21,173 nt of DNA, taken from contig DDVC01000237.1 of NCBI GenBank assembly GCA_002345145.1, forward strand, positions 1-21,173, given 5' to 3'. The first letter of the stretch is position 1. Each line of letters begins with the position of its first letter. The notes under the pieces are model-generated. The model was not told where the DNA came from, searched no databases, and saw only the letters and a program-made list of their open reading frames with translations. Below, one piece after another: positions 8,489-16,455 of this stretch. The position numbers were made by a program, and so were the translations under genes. Source of the stretch: Bacteroidetes bacterium UBA2322. Its GTDB lineage: Bacteria > Bacteroidota > Bacteroidia > Chitinophagales > UBA2359.

Positions 8489-8563
8489 CAAAGTATTTAC
8501 CTTGCTGCTGTTGCCCATTAAAAGAGCAACAAAATTAAGCAGTATTAAAACCACTTTTAACCC

Positions 8564-9538
8564 ATGTTATCTATTGCCCAATTACAACAACTGTTTGATG
8601 AATATGCACAGCAACAGGCGCTACCCCCGCATCCTGCCGGTTTGTACAACCCCGTAAGGCATATTATGAGCATTGGCGGCAAGCGCATACGCCCTTTATT
8701 GTGCCTATTGGGTTGCCAGATGTTTACCCACCATATACAAAATGCCCTCCCTCCGGCGCTGGCAGTGGAGTTTTTTCACAACTTTTCGCTCCTGCACGAT
8801 GATGTAATGGACAATGCGCCGCTACGGCGCGGCTTCCCAACCGTACATGCCAAGTACGGGTTAAACGCCGCCATACTATCGGGCGATGCCATGTTGGTAA
8901 AAGCCTACGAGTACCTCAGTAGCGCCGATGCCAACCTGTTGCCTGCACTCATTAAAATTTTTAACCAAACCGCCCTTGAAGTTTGCGAAGGACAACAGTA
9001 TGACATGGATTTTGAAACCACTATGCAAGTTACCAAACAGCAATACCTGCACATGATAACCCTTAAAACAGCCGTTTTGCTGGCGGCTTCTTTACAAATG
9101 GGCGCGCTTACCGGCGGCGCTAACCATGAGCAGGCAAAAGTATTATACCGGTTTGGCATTAATATAGGCATTGCTTTTCAGTTACAAGATGATTACCTTG
9201 ATACCTTTGGCAAACCCGATACGTTTGGTAAAAAAATAGGCGGCGATATACTAAACAATAAAAAAACATACCTGCTCTTACATGCCCTTGAAAATGCCAA
9301 CCCCCAACAAAATCAAACCCTTATAAACCAGCTGTCTGACCCCAATGCCAACCCAACCCAAAAAGTAGCTGCCATAACAGCTATATATGAAGAAACCGGC
9401 GCCAAAGATGCCATACAAACCGAAATGGAACGATATTACCAACTTGCTTTTGAATATCTCAGTTATTTGCAACTACCCGATGCACAACTATTTAACCTAA
9501 CCCACTTAACCCAACAACTGATGAACCGGCAGGTATAA
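8564..9538 (+). CDS. Trans-polyprenyl diphosphate synthase
   Basis: The enzyme condenses isopentenyl diphosphate with allylic diphosphates to make a linear isoprenoid chain. The 324-residue protein has GGKRIRPLL (substrate-binding Lys and Arg), the first aspartate-rich motif DDVMD (residues 79-83) followed by LRRG, and the second motif DDYLD (209-213) in AFQLQDDYLDTFG, then a conserved GGDILNNKKTYL. Phe74, five residues before the first motif, is consistent with a short-chain product (C15-C20), but product length cannot be settled from sequence. Length is normal. The gene stands alone with its own promoter-like sequence and ends facing cmr6. Confidence 0.93.
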   Translation: MLSIAQLQQLFDEYAQQQALPPHPAGLYNPVRHIMSIGGKRIRPLLCLLGCQMFTHHIQNALPPALAVEFFHNFSLLHDDVMDNAPLRRGFPTVHAKYGLNAAILSGDAMLVKAYEYLSSADANLLPALIKIFNQTALEVCEGQQYDMDFETTMQVTKQQYLHMITLKTAVLLAASLQMGALTGGANHEQAKVLYRFGINIGIAFQLQDDYLDTFGKPDTFGKKIGGDILNNKKTYLLLHALENANPQQNQTLINQLSDPNANPTQKVAAITAIYEETGAKDAIQTEMERYYQLAFEYLSYLQLPDAQLFNLTHLTQQLMNRQV

Positions 9539-9660
9539 AAAACCGGCTCAGCCACCGGTGGCTTGCTTAGTGTTATACTTGGTAAGCAGGCACACCCTGC
9601 CCTTAGTATAGTTGTTTTAATGCCGGTTTGTAATGGTTATGTACCTACTCAGACAAAGAC
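9539..9660. terminator. Convergent intergenic region with nested inverted repeats
   Basis: The 122 bases between the converging polyprenyl synthase and cmr6 genes contain a perfect 14-base palindrome AGCCACCGGTGGCT (9550-9563), an outer pair AACCGGC/GCCGGTT (9541-9547 with 9622-9628), and a small GCAGG/CCTGC hairpin. This probably serves as a two-way terminator. The T runs expected of a classic intrinsic terminator are short, so this is a structural guess. Confidence 0.4.
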
Positions 9661-10839
9661 TTACTCATTAAGAGACTCCATGTAACCATAACCTACGGCG
9701 GTTTTTGCACCAATGCCTTTTTGGGTGAGGGCGGCAGTTAGCCAAGCCACTATATTTTTATTGTCAATTTTTAAGTTTCTTAAATCACTTTCTTCTTTTG
9801 CCCCTACCAAAAATTGAAAACGCGTTTGTTGTATGGTTAAAAAATTGATGATGCTTGGGCTATCCCAATCGGCAGGTGGTTTTACAGTGCCTGCTTTGTA
9901 AGTGCCATCTTCATTTTTTTCTTGCGAATTGTAGTATTCTTTGTAATGCACGTTCATAATATCCAAACTGATATTGATTTTATCAGTGGGGAAAGCGTCA
10001 AAAAAAGTAATTTTACCTTCCCTATCTGCTTTGTAATAACTTGGATACTTCTTCTTCTTTTTATTTTTGATAACTTCGTGTTCTTTTAAACAACCAAACA
10101 TATCACAAAACTCTTTGCAAAGAATTGCTTGGTCTTCCTCATCATTAAACATTTCCTCTATGATGTAACTCCTCACAATCCCTTTTACGGCACTTGCAGG
10201 CAGATAAGGAATGCCGTAAATATGGTGCAGTGTGATAGAAGTTTCATACACCGATGCCCCGCCAATGCCCAAAGCCAAACGCCATTCGGGTTTAAGGTAA
10301 ACGGAAGCATCTACGTTGTTTTCACCTAATAGAGATTTGGCGTTTTCTAAGTGACGTTTTTTTAGGTTGCACAGAAAATCGGTTTCTTTCTCCTCTGTTG
10401 CAAAAAAATGAAACCCATGCAAATTTTTTGGATTCTTCGTCTCAATTTGCTTTTTTCTTGGTTCTAATTTCACTTCCCACTCTCCTTTCCCTCTCGAGAA
10501 AATAGAGCCAATAACAGTGTGATGTGGCTTATTAAGAAACAAGTTGTAGTTGATGTTCATGTTTTGTGTTTGAAAGTTTTCGGCTAATTTTTGATTAGCG
10601 TCATTCTGATGAGATTGCCCTTGCTTGGGCTTTCCGACAAAATTTTTTACTTTAAAACCTCCTCTATCGCTTGCCTCTATTTCAACCTCAAATTCTTTAC
10701 CCCTCACAAAATCGCCTTCTGAAAAACCTGCGTTCTTTGCTTGTGAGAGGTTAAAAAACAAATCACCTTTTGAACTTTCCAGAAAACCGGAATTTTTAGT
10801 TTGAGTGAAGTTTTTAAATTTTGCTTTAATTAGTGTCAT
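9661..10839 (-). CDS. cmr6: Type III-B RAMP protein Cmr6 with N-terminal cold-shock-like domain
   Basis: Cmr6 is a Cas7-like RAMP subunit that caps the 3' end of the crRNA-bound Cmr backbone. Family signatures are WRLALGIGG followed by ETSITLHHIYGIPYLPASAVKGIVR (residues 186-223), FFDAFP, INFLTIQQTRFQFLVGA, and a C-terminal GIGAKTAVGYG glycine-rich loop. At 392 residues it is longer than a typical Cmr6. The extra ~70 residues at the N-terminus (GFLESSKGDLFFNLSQ, then GDFVRGKEFEVEI and GGFKVKNF) look like a cold-shock/OB fold, with GFL and DLFFNLS in place of RNP1 and RNP2. Residues 71-105 look like a linker. Its ATG overlaps the cmr5 stop by four bases. It is the last gene of the operon. Confidence 0.9.
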   Translation of the reverse strand: MTLIKAKFKNFTQTKNSGFLESSKGDLFFNLSQAKNAGFSEGDFVRGKEFEVEIEASDRGGFKVKNFVGKPKQGQSHQNDANQKLAENFQTQNMNINYNLFLNKPHHTVIGSIFSRGKGEWEVKLEPRKKQIETKNPKNLHGFHFFATEEKETDFLCNLKKRHLENAKSLLGENNVDASVYLKPEWRLALGIGGASVYETSITLHHIYGIPYLPASAVKGIVRSYIIEEMFNDEEDQAILCKEFCDMFGCLKEHEVIKNKKKKKYPSYYKADREGKITFFDAFPTDKINISLDIMNVHYKEYYNSQEKNEDGTYKAGTVKPPADWDSPSIINFLTIQQTRFQFLVGAKEESDLRNLKIDNKNIVAWLTAALTQKGIGAKTAVGYGYMESLNE

Positions 10840-11207
10840 ACTTCCTCCTCCTTTTCATCGCTTACAAAGCGTTTTAGACATTTAATCAAATTGAGCGTTT
10901 CCAAAGTAAGTAATCGAATGGCACTGTCTGAAAATTTTTTTTCATTAAAAATTTCACTTAAAAAACTTTCGTCTTTTTTGGTTGATTCTTTTTCAAAACC
11001 CAAATTGTTGTATTCTTCAACGTGCCATTTACGGATTGTTTCAAAAACATCAGGTTTTTCTTTTTTCAAATACGCCAACGAATAGAGCAAACCGTTGGTT
11101 TGAATTAAAGCAGGAACTTTCTTCACCATAACACCATAAGGTTTGTCTTTTTTTGCATTAGTCATCGCAAAAATCAACCTCTTTTGTTCTAAATTTTGTA
11201 TAGCCAT
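10836..11207 (-). CDS. cmr5: Type III-B small subunit Cmr5 (Cas11)
   Basis: Cmr5 is the small, all-helical subunit that lines the belly of the Cmr complex and helps hold the target RNA. The 123-residue protein starts MAIQNLEQKRLIFAM and contains VKKVPALIQTNGLLYSLAYL (about residues 29-48), a pattern characteristic of Cmr5, followed by helix-rich, charged sequence. Its position between cmr4 (four-base gap) and cmr6 (four-base overlap) supports the assignment. Length is normal for the family. Confidence 0.9.
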   Translation of the reverse strand: MAIQNLEQKRLIFAMTNAKKDKPYGVMVKKVPALIQTNGLLYSLAYLKKEKPDVFETIRKWHVEEYNNLGFEKESTKKDESFLSEIFNEKKFSDSAIRLLTLETLNLIKCLKRFVSDEKEEEV

Positions 11208-11211
11208 GGTC

Positions 11212-12201
11212 TTAGAGTTGGTTTTTAAAGAGTTTTACAATTCCTTTTCCAAGTGTACTGCTGCCGCCTATTTGCATAACGTCTCTGCTTTTGTCTTTAA
11301 AAAAAGACATTACTTGTGCATCTGTTTCAAGGTTTAAAGTAGGAAAATCTTTTTTGGTTTTCTCCTTTCCTGCTTTGGTCTGAAACACATTGCTTGTAGC
11401 CACAATAGTATAAAGATAAGTTTCGGCGGGCAGGTATTCTTCGGTAAATAATGCTCCGCTTTGCACCGTACCTGTGGCATTGTCTATTTTAGTACGGGTA
11501 ATAACTTCGGTAGAGAGGCGGGTAAAATCTCGGAAAACATCATTGGGAAGAACTACCAAGCGGTTTTGTAATTCCTGATTTGTAATTTCCAAAAGTGTTT
11601 CAAGGCATGTTGCCAATGTTTTTGCTGAGGCATTATTAGTGGCAGTGTTATCCACAGTAATAGCATATTCTTCCAAAATTACCTTTCCGTTCATTACCAA
11701 AAAACTATCGCTTGCAACAGCAATTCTATCGCCGGAGACCTCAACTTTTGTAGTAGCCGGAACAGCAGCAACGGCAGGGCTACAAACAAAATTTAACTCT
11801 TTGACAAACTTTTCAATAATCATAGGACAAGTTGCCAAAGCATACACCCCCTTAAACGATTTGATAGGAAACAAGAGCAAGCGGGCATCGGTAAAAGCCA
11901 ACGAGCCGGAATAGTCATTGTCTTCGGGATTTTTGAAAAATTTACCAACTATTGATTCTTTGTCCACGCCATCACTATCGTACCCAAAAGCCAAATGTAC
12001 GCCGATTTTGTCTTCATCGCTTTTTACATTTTGCTCCAAGTTTTGCCTAAAAGCCCCTTTAAGGCTTGAACTTTGGATATTGGGTAAATCGGTATGTTTT
12101 TCACGTTGAATGGGCAAGTCTATATGCCCCAAGTCGCTACCACTGCCTGCGTGCAAGGACGTTTCGGTGCGAAAGAATAAAGGTTTTGCGGTTTGATACA
12201 T
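11212..12201 (-). CDS. cmr4: Type III-B backbone RAMP Cmr4 (Cas7)
   Basis: Cmr4 forms the repeated backbone of the Cmr complex and cleaves the bound target RNA at six-base intervals. The 329-residue protein opens with the hallmark TETSLHAGSGSDLG, DLPIQREKH and IQSSSLKGAFR. Asp28 in the DLPIQRE segment is at the position of the catalytic aspartate known from other Cmr4 proteins, so target RNA cleavage should be intact. A glycine-rich loop GSSTLGKGIVKL closes the C-terminus. The gene begins four bases after the AbiEii-like gene ends, so the accessory block is inserted directly ahead of it without a visible separate promoter. Confidence 0.95.
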   Translation of the reverse strand: MYQTAKPLFFRTETSLHAGSGSDLGHIDLPIQREKHTDLPNIQSSSLKGAFRQNLEQNVKSDEDKIGVHLAFGYDSDGVDKESIVGKFFKNPEDNDYSGSLAFTDARLLLFPIKSFKGVYALATCPMIIEKFVKELNFVCSPAVAAVPATTKVEVSGDRIAVASDSFLVMNGKVILEEYAITVDNTATNNASAKTLATCLETLLEITNQELQNRLVVLPNDVFRDFTRLSTEVITRTKIDNATGTVQSGALFTEEYLPAETYLYTIVATSNVFQTKAGKEKTKKDFPTLNLETDAQVMSFFKDKSRDVMQIGGSSTLGKGIVKLFKNQL

Positions 12202-12205
12202 TGCG

Positions 12206-12847
12206 TTATGGTTTTAGTTTATTCCAAATTTTTATTTGTTGTTGAAAATGTTTTGAAATTTCGTTTAAAGAAACGTTCTCTTTGGGCTGCAAATGGGCAA
12301 TATGCTCGTCGGTAATGTCTTCGGTAAAAACCAAAGCACGTTGAAAAAGCGTTTTACTCAAATTTTTCATTTGTGCATTGGTAAGTTCAAAGAGTTCTTG
12401 CAGGCTAAACTGCACCTTGTTGAGTGTGTATAAATCGTAATAATCTCGGTACTTGGCTCGCATAAACAAGGTGTTTACTTTCATGACGGCGAGTGTTGCT
12501 AAATTAGCAATATACAGATTATCAAGCAGTTGTGTTCTTTGTTGGAGTGTTTCCCAGCCGTTGGCAAAGAAAGTTGTTTTTACGCCCTCCACAATAAAGT
12601 CGGCTTGTGCGGGCGATAAATTGACGATACGAACCTGCCCAAAAGTATTTGGTAACGTGTTTTGCAGGTCTGCTATGTTGAGTTGTTTGTGCCAAGTAAA
12701 AAGGTCTATGTCTTCGCTGAAACGATGCCCCAAATGCACAGCCAATGCCGAGCCGCCCACAAAAGTGAACTCTTGCAGCAAAGGCAGTGCGGCTAATTGT
12801 CGCAACACTTTTTCGGTATCAGACAGTAAATTGGCTAATTCGCTCAT
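12206..12847 (-). CDS. AbiEii-type nucleotidyltransferase toxin
   Basis: The 213-residue protein belongs to the AbiEii/AbiGii nucleotidyltransferase toxins. Members of this superfamily form type IV-like toxin-antitoxin and abortive-infection systems, and some add nucleotides to tRNA. The active-site signature is visible: GGSALAVHLGHRFSEDIDLF, with Gly31-Gly32-Ser33 and Asp46/Asp48. The later segment KYRDYYDLYTL matches a second conserved motif of the family. Its start overlaps the preceding small gene by 29 bases, suggesting coupled expression of an antitoxin-toxin pair. It sits inside the Cmr operon, between the CARF gene block and cmr4. Length is a little short for the family but both motifs are complete. 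Activity is inferred. Confidence 0.85.
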   Translation of the reverse strand: MSELANLLSDTEKVLRQLAALPLLQEFTFVGGSALAVHLGHRFSEDIDLFTWHKQLNIADLQNTLPNTFGQVRIVNLSPAQADFIVEGVKTTFFANGWETLQQRTQLLDNLYIANLATLAVMKVNTLFMRAKYRDYYDLYTLNKVQFSLQELFELTNAQMKNLSKTLFQRALVFTEDITDEHIAHLQPKENVSLNEISKHFQQQIKIWNKLKP

Positions 12848-13145
12848 AGCGACTGTATTTTTTTTGTAACGGCAAAATGTATTTTTTCGGGTTTTTAATG
12901 TTAAAAAATATCAACGCCAAATAGTAATTGTGTGCATAAATGCGTGTATCGGGCAGCAGTTTTTCGCGCCATACCTTTTTGATGTAGGCAAGCGGAAACA
13001 ACTCAAATAAAGCCTGAATCTCCGCTACATCGCCCCAACGCAAAGCCTCTTCGGTCAATATTTCGTCAGAAATATCGGCTTCGGGGGCATAACTCCAAAA
13101 AGCACCGAGTTGCCGCAAGCGGGCGATAAGGTTTGGTTTGTTCAT
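12819..13145 (-). CDS. DUF6922-like small protein, likely AbiEii antitoxin
   Basis: This 108-residue protein resembles the small DUF6922-type proteins often encoded immediately upstream of AbiEii toxins in Bacteroidota. Visible features are LRQLGAFWSYAPEADISDEILTEEALRWGD, then ALFELFPLAYIKKVWREKLLP and a C-terminal FFNIKNPKKYIL segment. The likely role is as the antitoxin, either as a transcriptional regulator or a direct neutraliser, by analogy with AbiEi, though it does not look like AbiEi itself. It overlaps DUF1016_N by four bases and AbiEii by 29. The family assignment is from memory of sequence pattern. Confidence 0.65.
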   Translation of the reverse strand: MNKPNLIARLRQLGAFWSYAPEADISDEILTEEALRWGDVAEIQALFELFPLAYIKKVWREKLLPDTRIYAHNYYLALIFFNIKNPKKYILPLQKKYSRYERISQFTV

Positions 13146-13621
13146 GGGTTACCGGTTTTTCTTAATTCGTCACGGTTTTGAGAGGAAAGCAAGCGTTCGT
13201 AATACAAAGATTTGATTTGCCTATCTAAGGCTCTTGTACTCCAATGGTTTGCAATGCTTTCCTGAATGTAAAACGCTCTTTCTTTTTTGTTTTCCACATT
13301 GAGTAAGCAACGGTAATGTGTCCAAGTTAATTCTTGACGCAGTGCGTCAAAGATTGGGAAAGTGTGGTAAAACTGTTTGCAGTAAAGCAAATTACGCTCG
13401 CTATAAGCATTGCCAAACTCTTCCGAAAGTTTTTCAGCAAGGTGCCTGATAAGATTTTTCCCATATTCGGCTCTGTGCTTTCCCTGCTGCTCTTCTTCCA
13501 CAATATACCCCCCTATCTGCCAATAGGCTTCCAGCATTGCCACATTAATTGTAGCAACTACTTTATGCCTTGCCTCTAAGATAGTGAGGCGGATATGGTG
13601 GTAGAGGGTGGTAGTAATCAT
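13142..13621 (-). CDS. DUF1016 N-terminal domain protein lacking the nuclease half
   Basis: The 159-residue protein matches the N-terminal domain of DUF1016/YhcG proteins: LEAYWQIGGYIVEEEQQGKHRAEYG, LAEKLSEEFGNAYSERNLLYCKQFY, TWTHYRCLLNVENKKERAFYIQESI and NHWSTRALDRQIKSLYYERLL. Full-length relatives are more than twice as long and carry a C-terminal PD-(D/E)xK nuclease. Here translation ends soon after the N-terminal domain, and the next gene starts within the last four bases. The missing half could reflect loss after insertion of the AbiEii pair, or a stand-alone binding or regulatory protein. It begins 13 bases after the CARF gene. No HTH or catalytic residue can be assigned with confidence. 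Confidence 0.8.
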   Translation of the reverse strand: MITTTLYHHIRLTILEARHKVVATINVAMLEAYWQIGGYIVEEEQQGKHRAEYGKNLIRHLAEKLSEEFGNAYSERNLLYCKQFYHTFPIFDALRQELTWTHYRCLLNVENKKERAFYIQESIANHWSTRALDRQIKSLYYERLLSSQNRDELRKTGNP

Positions 13622-13634
13622 AGGTAATTGATTA

Positions 13635-14852
13635 TTAGGATTGAATTACTATTTTTCGGGCAATGGAATTAGTAAGGAACAAATTATTAAATGGGGTATT
13701 TCTCCAAAAACTATCGTAATCATCATATTGCCCGTTTCCAAACACCTTATAAAGATGTAATCTACCATTTTCCTCAAAATAAAATACTCTTATTGGATTA
13801 TTGCCATCATCGTAAACTGTTTGATGCGATAATTTAGGTCCAGTTTTATTTTCTCGCATTTGTTTGATGCAAAATTTACGTTCGACAACATCCTTAATTT
13901 CATTTCTATCTTGAATTAATTTCCAAACATCATCAGGAGCATAAAAGACAAAAAATTTACTTTTGTATCTGCTCCAAAGTGCATTGCCAAGGTAGTTAAA
14001 CATAAACTCCCCTTGATTATCTATCTCAAAACAGCCGCCCAAATCTTGGATAAGTTGGTAGTGGTCTGAACTTTTTAATACTTCATGTTCTACCCTTGCT
14101 AAAATTTCCCAATGTTGTTCAAAAAGTTCTTCGTTGAGTTGAATAGGGATTTGAGGAATGGTAATCAGTACGCCTGTATTTTCAAAAATGTATTTGATAG
14201 GCGATTTATTGATTTGCCCCAAAATAGTAAGGTAAGGGATAATGCCTTTGTAGCCACCTGTAACGTTGATGATTACACTATTGTATTGTTCAGCCAAAAT
14301 TAAATTTTGTGCAATTTGGTAAAATCTGGTATTCAAGTTAACCAATCCCTCTTTGAAGCCTGTAGCATCTTCAATTTGAAGTTTTTTGATAACATCTTGA
14401 TTGGGGTTGAATTTTATAGTAATATTATTATTGCCATATTGAGAAAACCAAGCACAGATGAGTTCTGCCGCCAAGCGTGATAAAACCGTATCAGTTGCTA
14501 AAAGATATACCTCAACGTCTTCGCTTGCTTCTCCTTGTATAGCCAATATACTCTCAATCTCCGCCGAAGCATATTCATTTAAAGCATCAGATTCAAATAC
14601 CCATTTTTTATTCTTTTTGGTGATGCCTTGTAGCCAAAATTCAGTGATTACATTTTTTATATGATTAATGTCTGTTTGATGCCTTACATCCGAGTACTCA
14701 CTTGCCGATTGTGTATTATCGCGCAACCTTTTGTAATGGTCTTTTATACTTTGATATGTTTCATGATTTGCTGTGAATAAATCATTTTTGATTTCTTCAC
14801 GCACATAGTTTTCAAAAAGCGAAGTACCAACTGTGGTAATAATGGTTTTCAT
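13635..14852 (-). CDS. CARF-domain ancillary effector, probable CARF-wHTH-RelE (Cami1-like)
   Basis: The 405-residue protein starts with a CARF (cyclic oligoadenylate sensor) domain. TTVGTSLF (residues 6-13) is the ligand-loop motif, and INVTGGYKG (about 195-203) is the second conserved CARF motif, as in the APE2256-like family. A middle section (about 255-300, including LIQDLGGCFEIDNQGEF) looks like a winged helix. No R-x4-6-H HEPN motif is present, so this is not a Csm6/Csx1 RNase. The last ~110 residues show a beta-alpha-alpha-beta-beta pattern with RVFYFEENGRLHLYKVF (from about 353), similar to RelE/HigB mRNA interferases. CARF-wHTH-RelE is the known Cami1 design, which cuts ribosome-bound mRNA on cA4 binding. 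The CARF call is firm; the RelE call is inferred. The gene begins 24 bases after cmr3. Confidence 0.8.
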   Translation of the reverse strand: MKTIITTVGTSLFENYVREEIKNDLFTANHETYQSIKDHYKRLRDNTQSASEYSDVRHQTDINHIKNVITEFWLQGITKKNKKWVFESDALNEYASAEIESILAIQGEASEDVEVYLLATDTVLSRLAAELICAWFSQYGNNNITIKFNPNQDVIKKLQIEDATGFKEGLVNLNTRFYQIAQNLILAEQYNSVIINVTGGYKGIIPYLTILGQINKSPIKYIFENTGVLITIPQIPIQLNEELFEQHWEILARVEHEVLKSSDHYQLIQDLGGCFEIDNQGEFMFNYLGNALWSRYKSKFFVFYAPDDVWKLIQDRNEIKDVVERKFCIKQMRENKTGPKLSHQTVYDDGNNPIRVFYFEENGRLHLYKVFGNGQYDDYDSFWRNTPFNNLFLTNSIARKIVIQS

Positions 14853-14876
14853 AATGCTTGAATGTTTAGAAGTGGG

Positions 14877-15977
14877 TTAAACTTTAGCCAAGTAGGCAAT
14901 GCCAAAGCCTTCTTTTTGGCTTTGTTCGGTTTCTGAAATACCCGTTTTTTGTAATTCAGCAAGCAAATTTTGCCAATCTCCACTTTTCAGACGGTAGTAA
15001 TACACGCTGCCTGCCGGCACTGCCTTTTGCATTGGTTTAGGTTCGCGTTTTTGCATATCAAAACCGCCTACATTTAGGTATTTGCCTACTGCACAAGTTA
15101 GTAACTCAACTTCAATATTGGTATTTTTGAATATATCGGTTGGATAGTAACCGTTGGTAAAAATAGCAGGGGTAGCCAAGTAGATTTTAAAATCGGTTTG
15201 AGTTTGTTCTACATTTGCAATGGGTATTGTAATGAAGCCTCTTTTGAGTTCTTTGAAATAGGCTAATTTATTTTCAGCCCCCAAACGAAGCAAACCTTTT
15301 TGGGCAAAACCTTCTAACCCTTCAAACTCTATGTAAATTTTCAAGTCTTTGGGGCGAAGCATATTCATACGATATAATTTACCCTCTTCGGTAGTGCGGG
15401 TATCGTTTTGTCGTCCGATGCCTATTTTCGGCTGTTCTTTTACATAGTTTGAGGACTTTATTATATCATGAACAACATTGTTTGTTTTATTTAGATACTG
15501 CTCAAACTGTGTTTTTTCAATCATTCCTCCATCGATACCTTCAATTTCCGGGGCATTTTCTTGTGGCAAAACAAGCACTTCTTCAAAACTTTTTGACTCT
15601 AACTCTTTTAAATGTGAAGGATTTTCAAGAGAGTGCTTAGGTAAAATAAATGTCGGGAACTTAGTTTTACCGCCCTTTTCTAATTTTTCTAAAATGTCGC
15701 TTTCGTTTACCAAGTCCAAGGGCATTGGAAAATAGTAGTGATTTTCAAATTCGTAAGCAATCTGCTTAATCCTCAAATCCTTTGTTTTCTCGATGATTTC
15801 ATCAAGGTTAAAATTTTTCTGTGCCATATAAGCGGTTCGCAAGGCACCGTACAGCACACTTGGCAGGGGCGGAAACATACCATTTGCCCAGGCATCATCG
15901 CCCATACTAAAAGGTTTACCGTCTCTAAAAAACAGGGTGTCTAAGGCTTCTATTGCTATGGTCATATTAGTTTTCAT
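14877..15977 (-). CDS. cmr3: Type III-B RAMP protein Cmr3 (Cas5-like)
   Basis: Cmr3 binds the 5' handle of the crRNA and contacts Cas10. The 366-residue protein has FPPLPSVLYGALRTAY (residues 35-50) and GIGRQNDTRTTEEGKLYRM (186-204), both characteristic of Cmr3, plus a C-terminal VPAGSVYYYRL and KEGFGIAYL glycine-rich segment. The upstream ATG at 15977 overlaps the DUF3368 gene by eleven bases; an alternative ATG four codons later (15965) would leave a one-base gap. Both are plausible. The gene follows the UPF0175/DUF3368 pair and precedes the CARF gene. Confidence 0.92.
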   Translation of the reverse strand: MKTNMTIAIEALDTLFFRDGKPFSMGDDAWANGMFPPLPSVLYGALRTAYMAQKNFNLDEIIEKTKDLRIKQIAYEFENHYYFPMPLDLVNESDILEKLEKGGKTKFPTFILPKHSLENPSHLKELESKSFEEVLVLPQENAPEIEGIDGGMIEKTQFEQYLNKTNNVVHDIIKSSNYVKEQPKIGIGRQNDTRTTEEGKLYRMNMLRPKDLKIYIEFEGLEGFAQKGLLRLGAENKLAYFKELKRGFITIPIANVEQTQTDFKIYLATPAIFTNGYYPTDIFKNTNIEVELLTCAVGKYLNVGGFDMQKREPKPMQKAVPAGSVYYYRLKSGDWQNLLAELQKTGISETEQSQKEGFGIAYLAKV

Positions 15978-16455
15978 TTGCTTTGTCCAAAATTTGTTTA
16001 ATTAATGCCTCTGCCAACCATATTCCATTGGCTTGCATTTGCATAAGTAAGGATTTTAAGGTGGCAATAATGCCTTTTTCTTTTGCTTTGAGCAACAACC
16101 CCAAAGTACCTATACAGGTAAATCCTTGGAGTTGGGCTTGTTGTCGGGCTAATTTTTCATCTATGAGAAGTACTTTAGCATTTAGTTCTTGAGCCAAGGC
16201 AATCACTGCCGCTTCGCCTTCATCTAAATCGTCTAAAAGATACTGATACAATGTTTTGTCTTGTATGGCTTGTATTTTTATCCAATCTATTTTTTTGAGG
16301 TCTGTGTAAAACAGCTTGCCTTTTCCTTGCTCTATTTCTTTTGCTACCATTTCCGGCACAATGATTTCACCGTAAAGGTCTTTCAAAACCTCTAACTTTC
16401 CTATTCCCAAGAGTGTTACAATAGGTGTTGTGTTAGAAATAACGATTTCAGGCAT
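15967..16455 (-). CDS. DUF3368 PIN-like toxin-type protein
   Basis: The protein is a DUF3368 (PIN-like) member. In this family it is usually paired with a UPF0175 protein, the presumed toxin with its antitoxin. From ATG at 16455 it is 162 residues; a longer frame from 16491 would overlap the preceding gene by 44 bases, whereas this start overlaps by eight. Motifs are VISNTTPIVTLLGIGKLEVL, IVPEMVAKEI, LDEGEAAVIALA and VLLIDEKLARQQA. The first motif has Asn7 where PIN-fold nucleases have the first catalytic Asp, while the later acidic residues are kept. Such SNTTP variants exist in the family as I recall, so activity is uncertain. It sits between cas10 and cmr3 with no separate promoter. Confidence 0.85.
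   Translation of the reverse strand: MPEIVISNTTPIVTLLGIGKLEVLKDLYGEIIVPEMVAKEIEQGKGKLFYTDLKKIDWIKIQAIQDKTLYQYLLDDLDEGEAAVIALAQELNAKVLLIDEKLARQQAQLQGFTCIGTLGLLLKAKEKGIIATLKSLLMQMQANGIWLAEALIKQILDKANEN

Noticed and set aside
11639..11914. Open frames on the plus strand inside the cmr operon
   Set aside because: They are antisense to well-supported cmr genes, have no recognisable domains, and show no promoter.
13635..14852. HEPN RNase (Csm6/Csx1) assignment for the CARF protein
   Set aside because: No R-x4-6-H motif is present in the C-terminal half.
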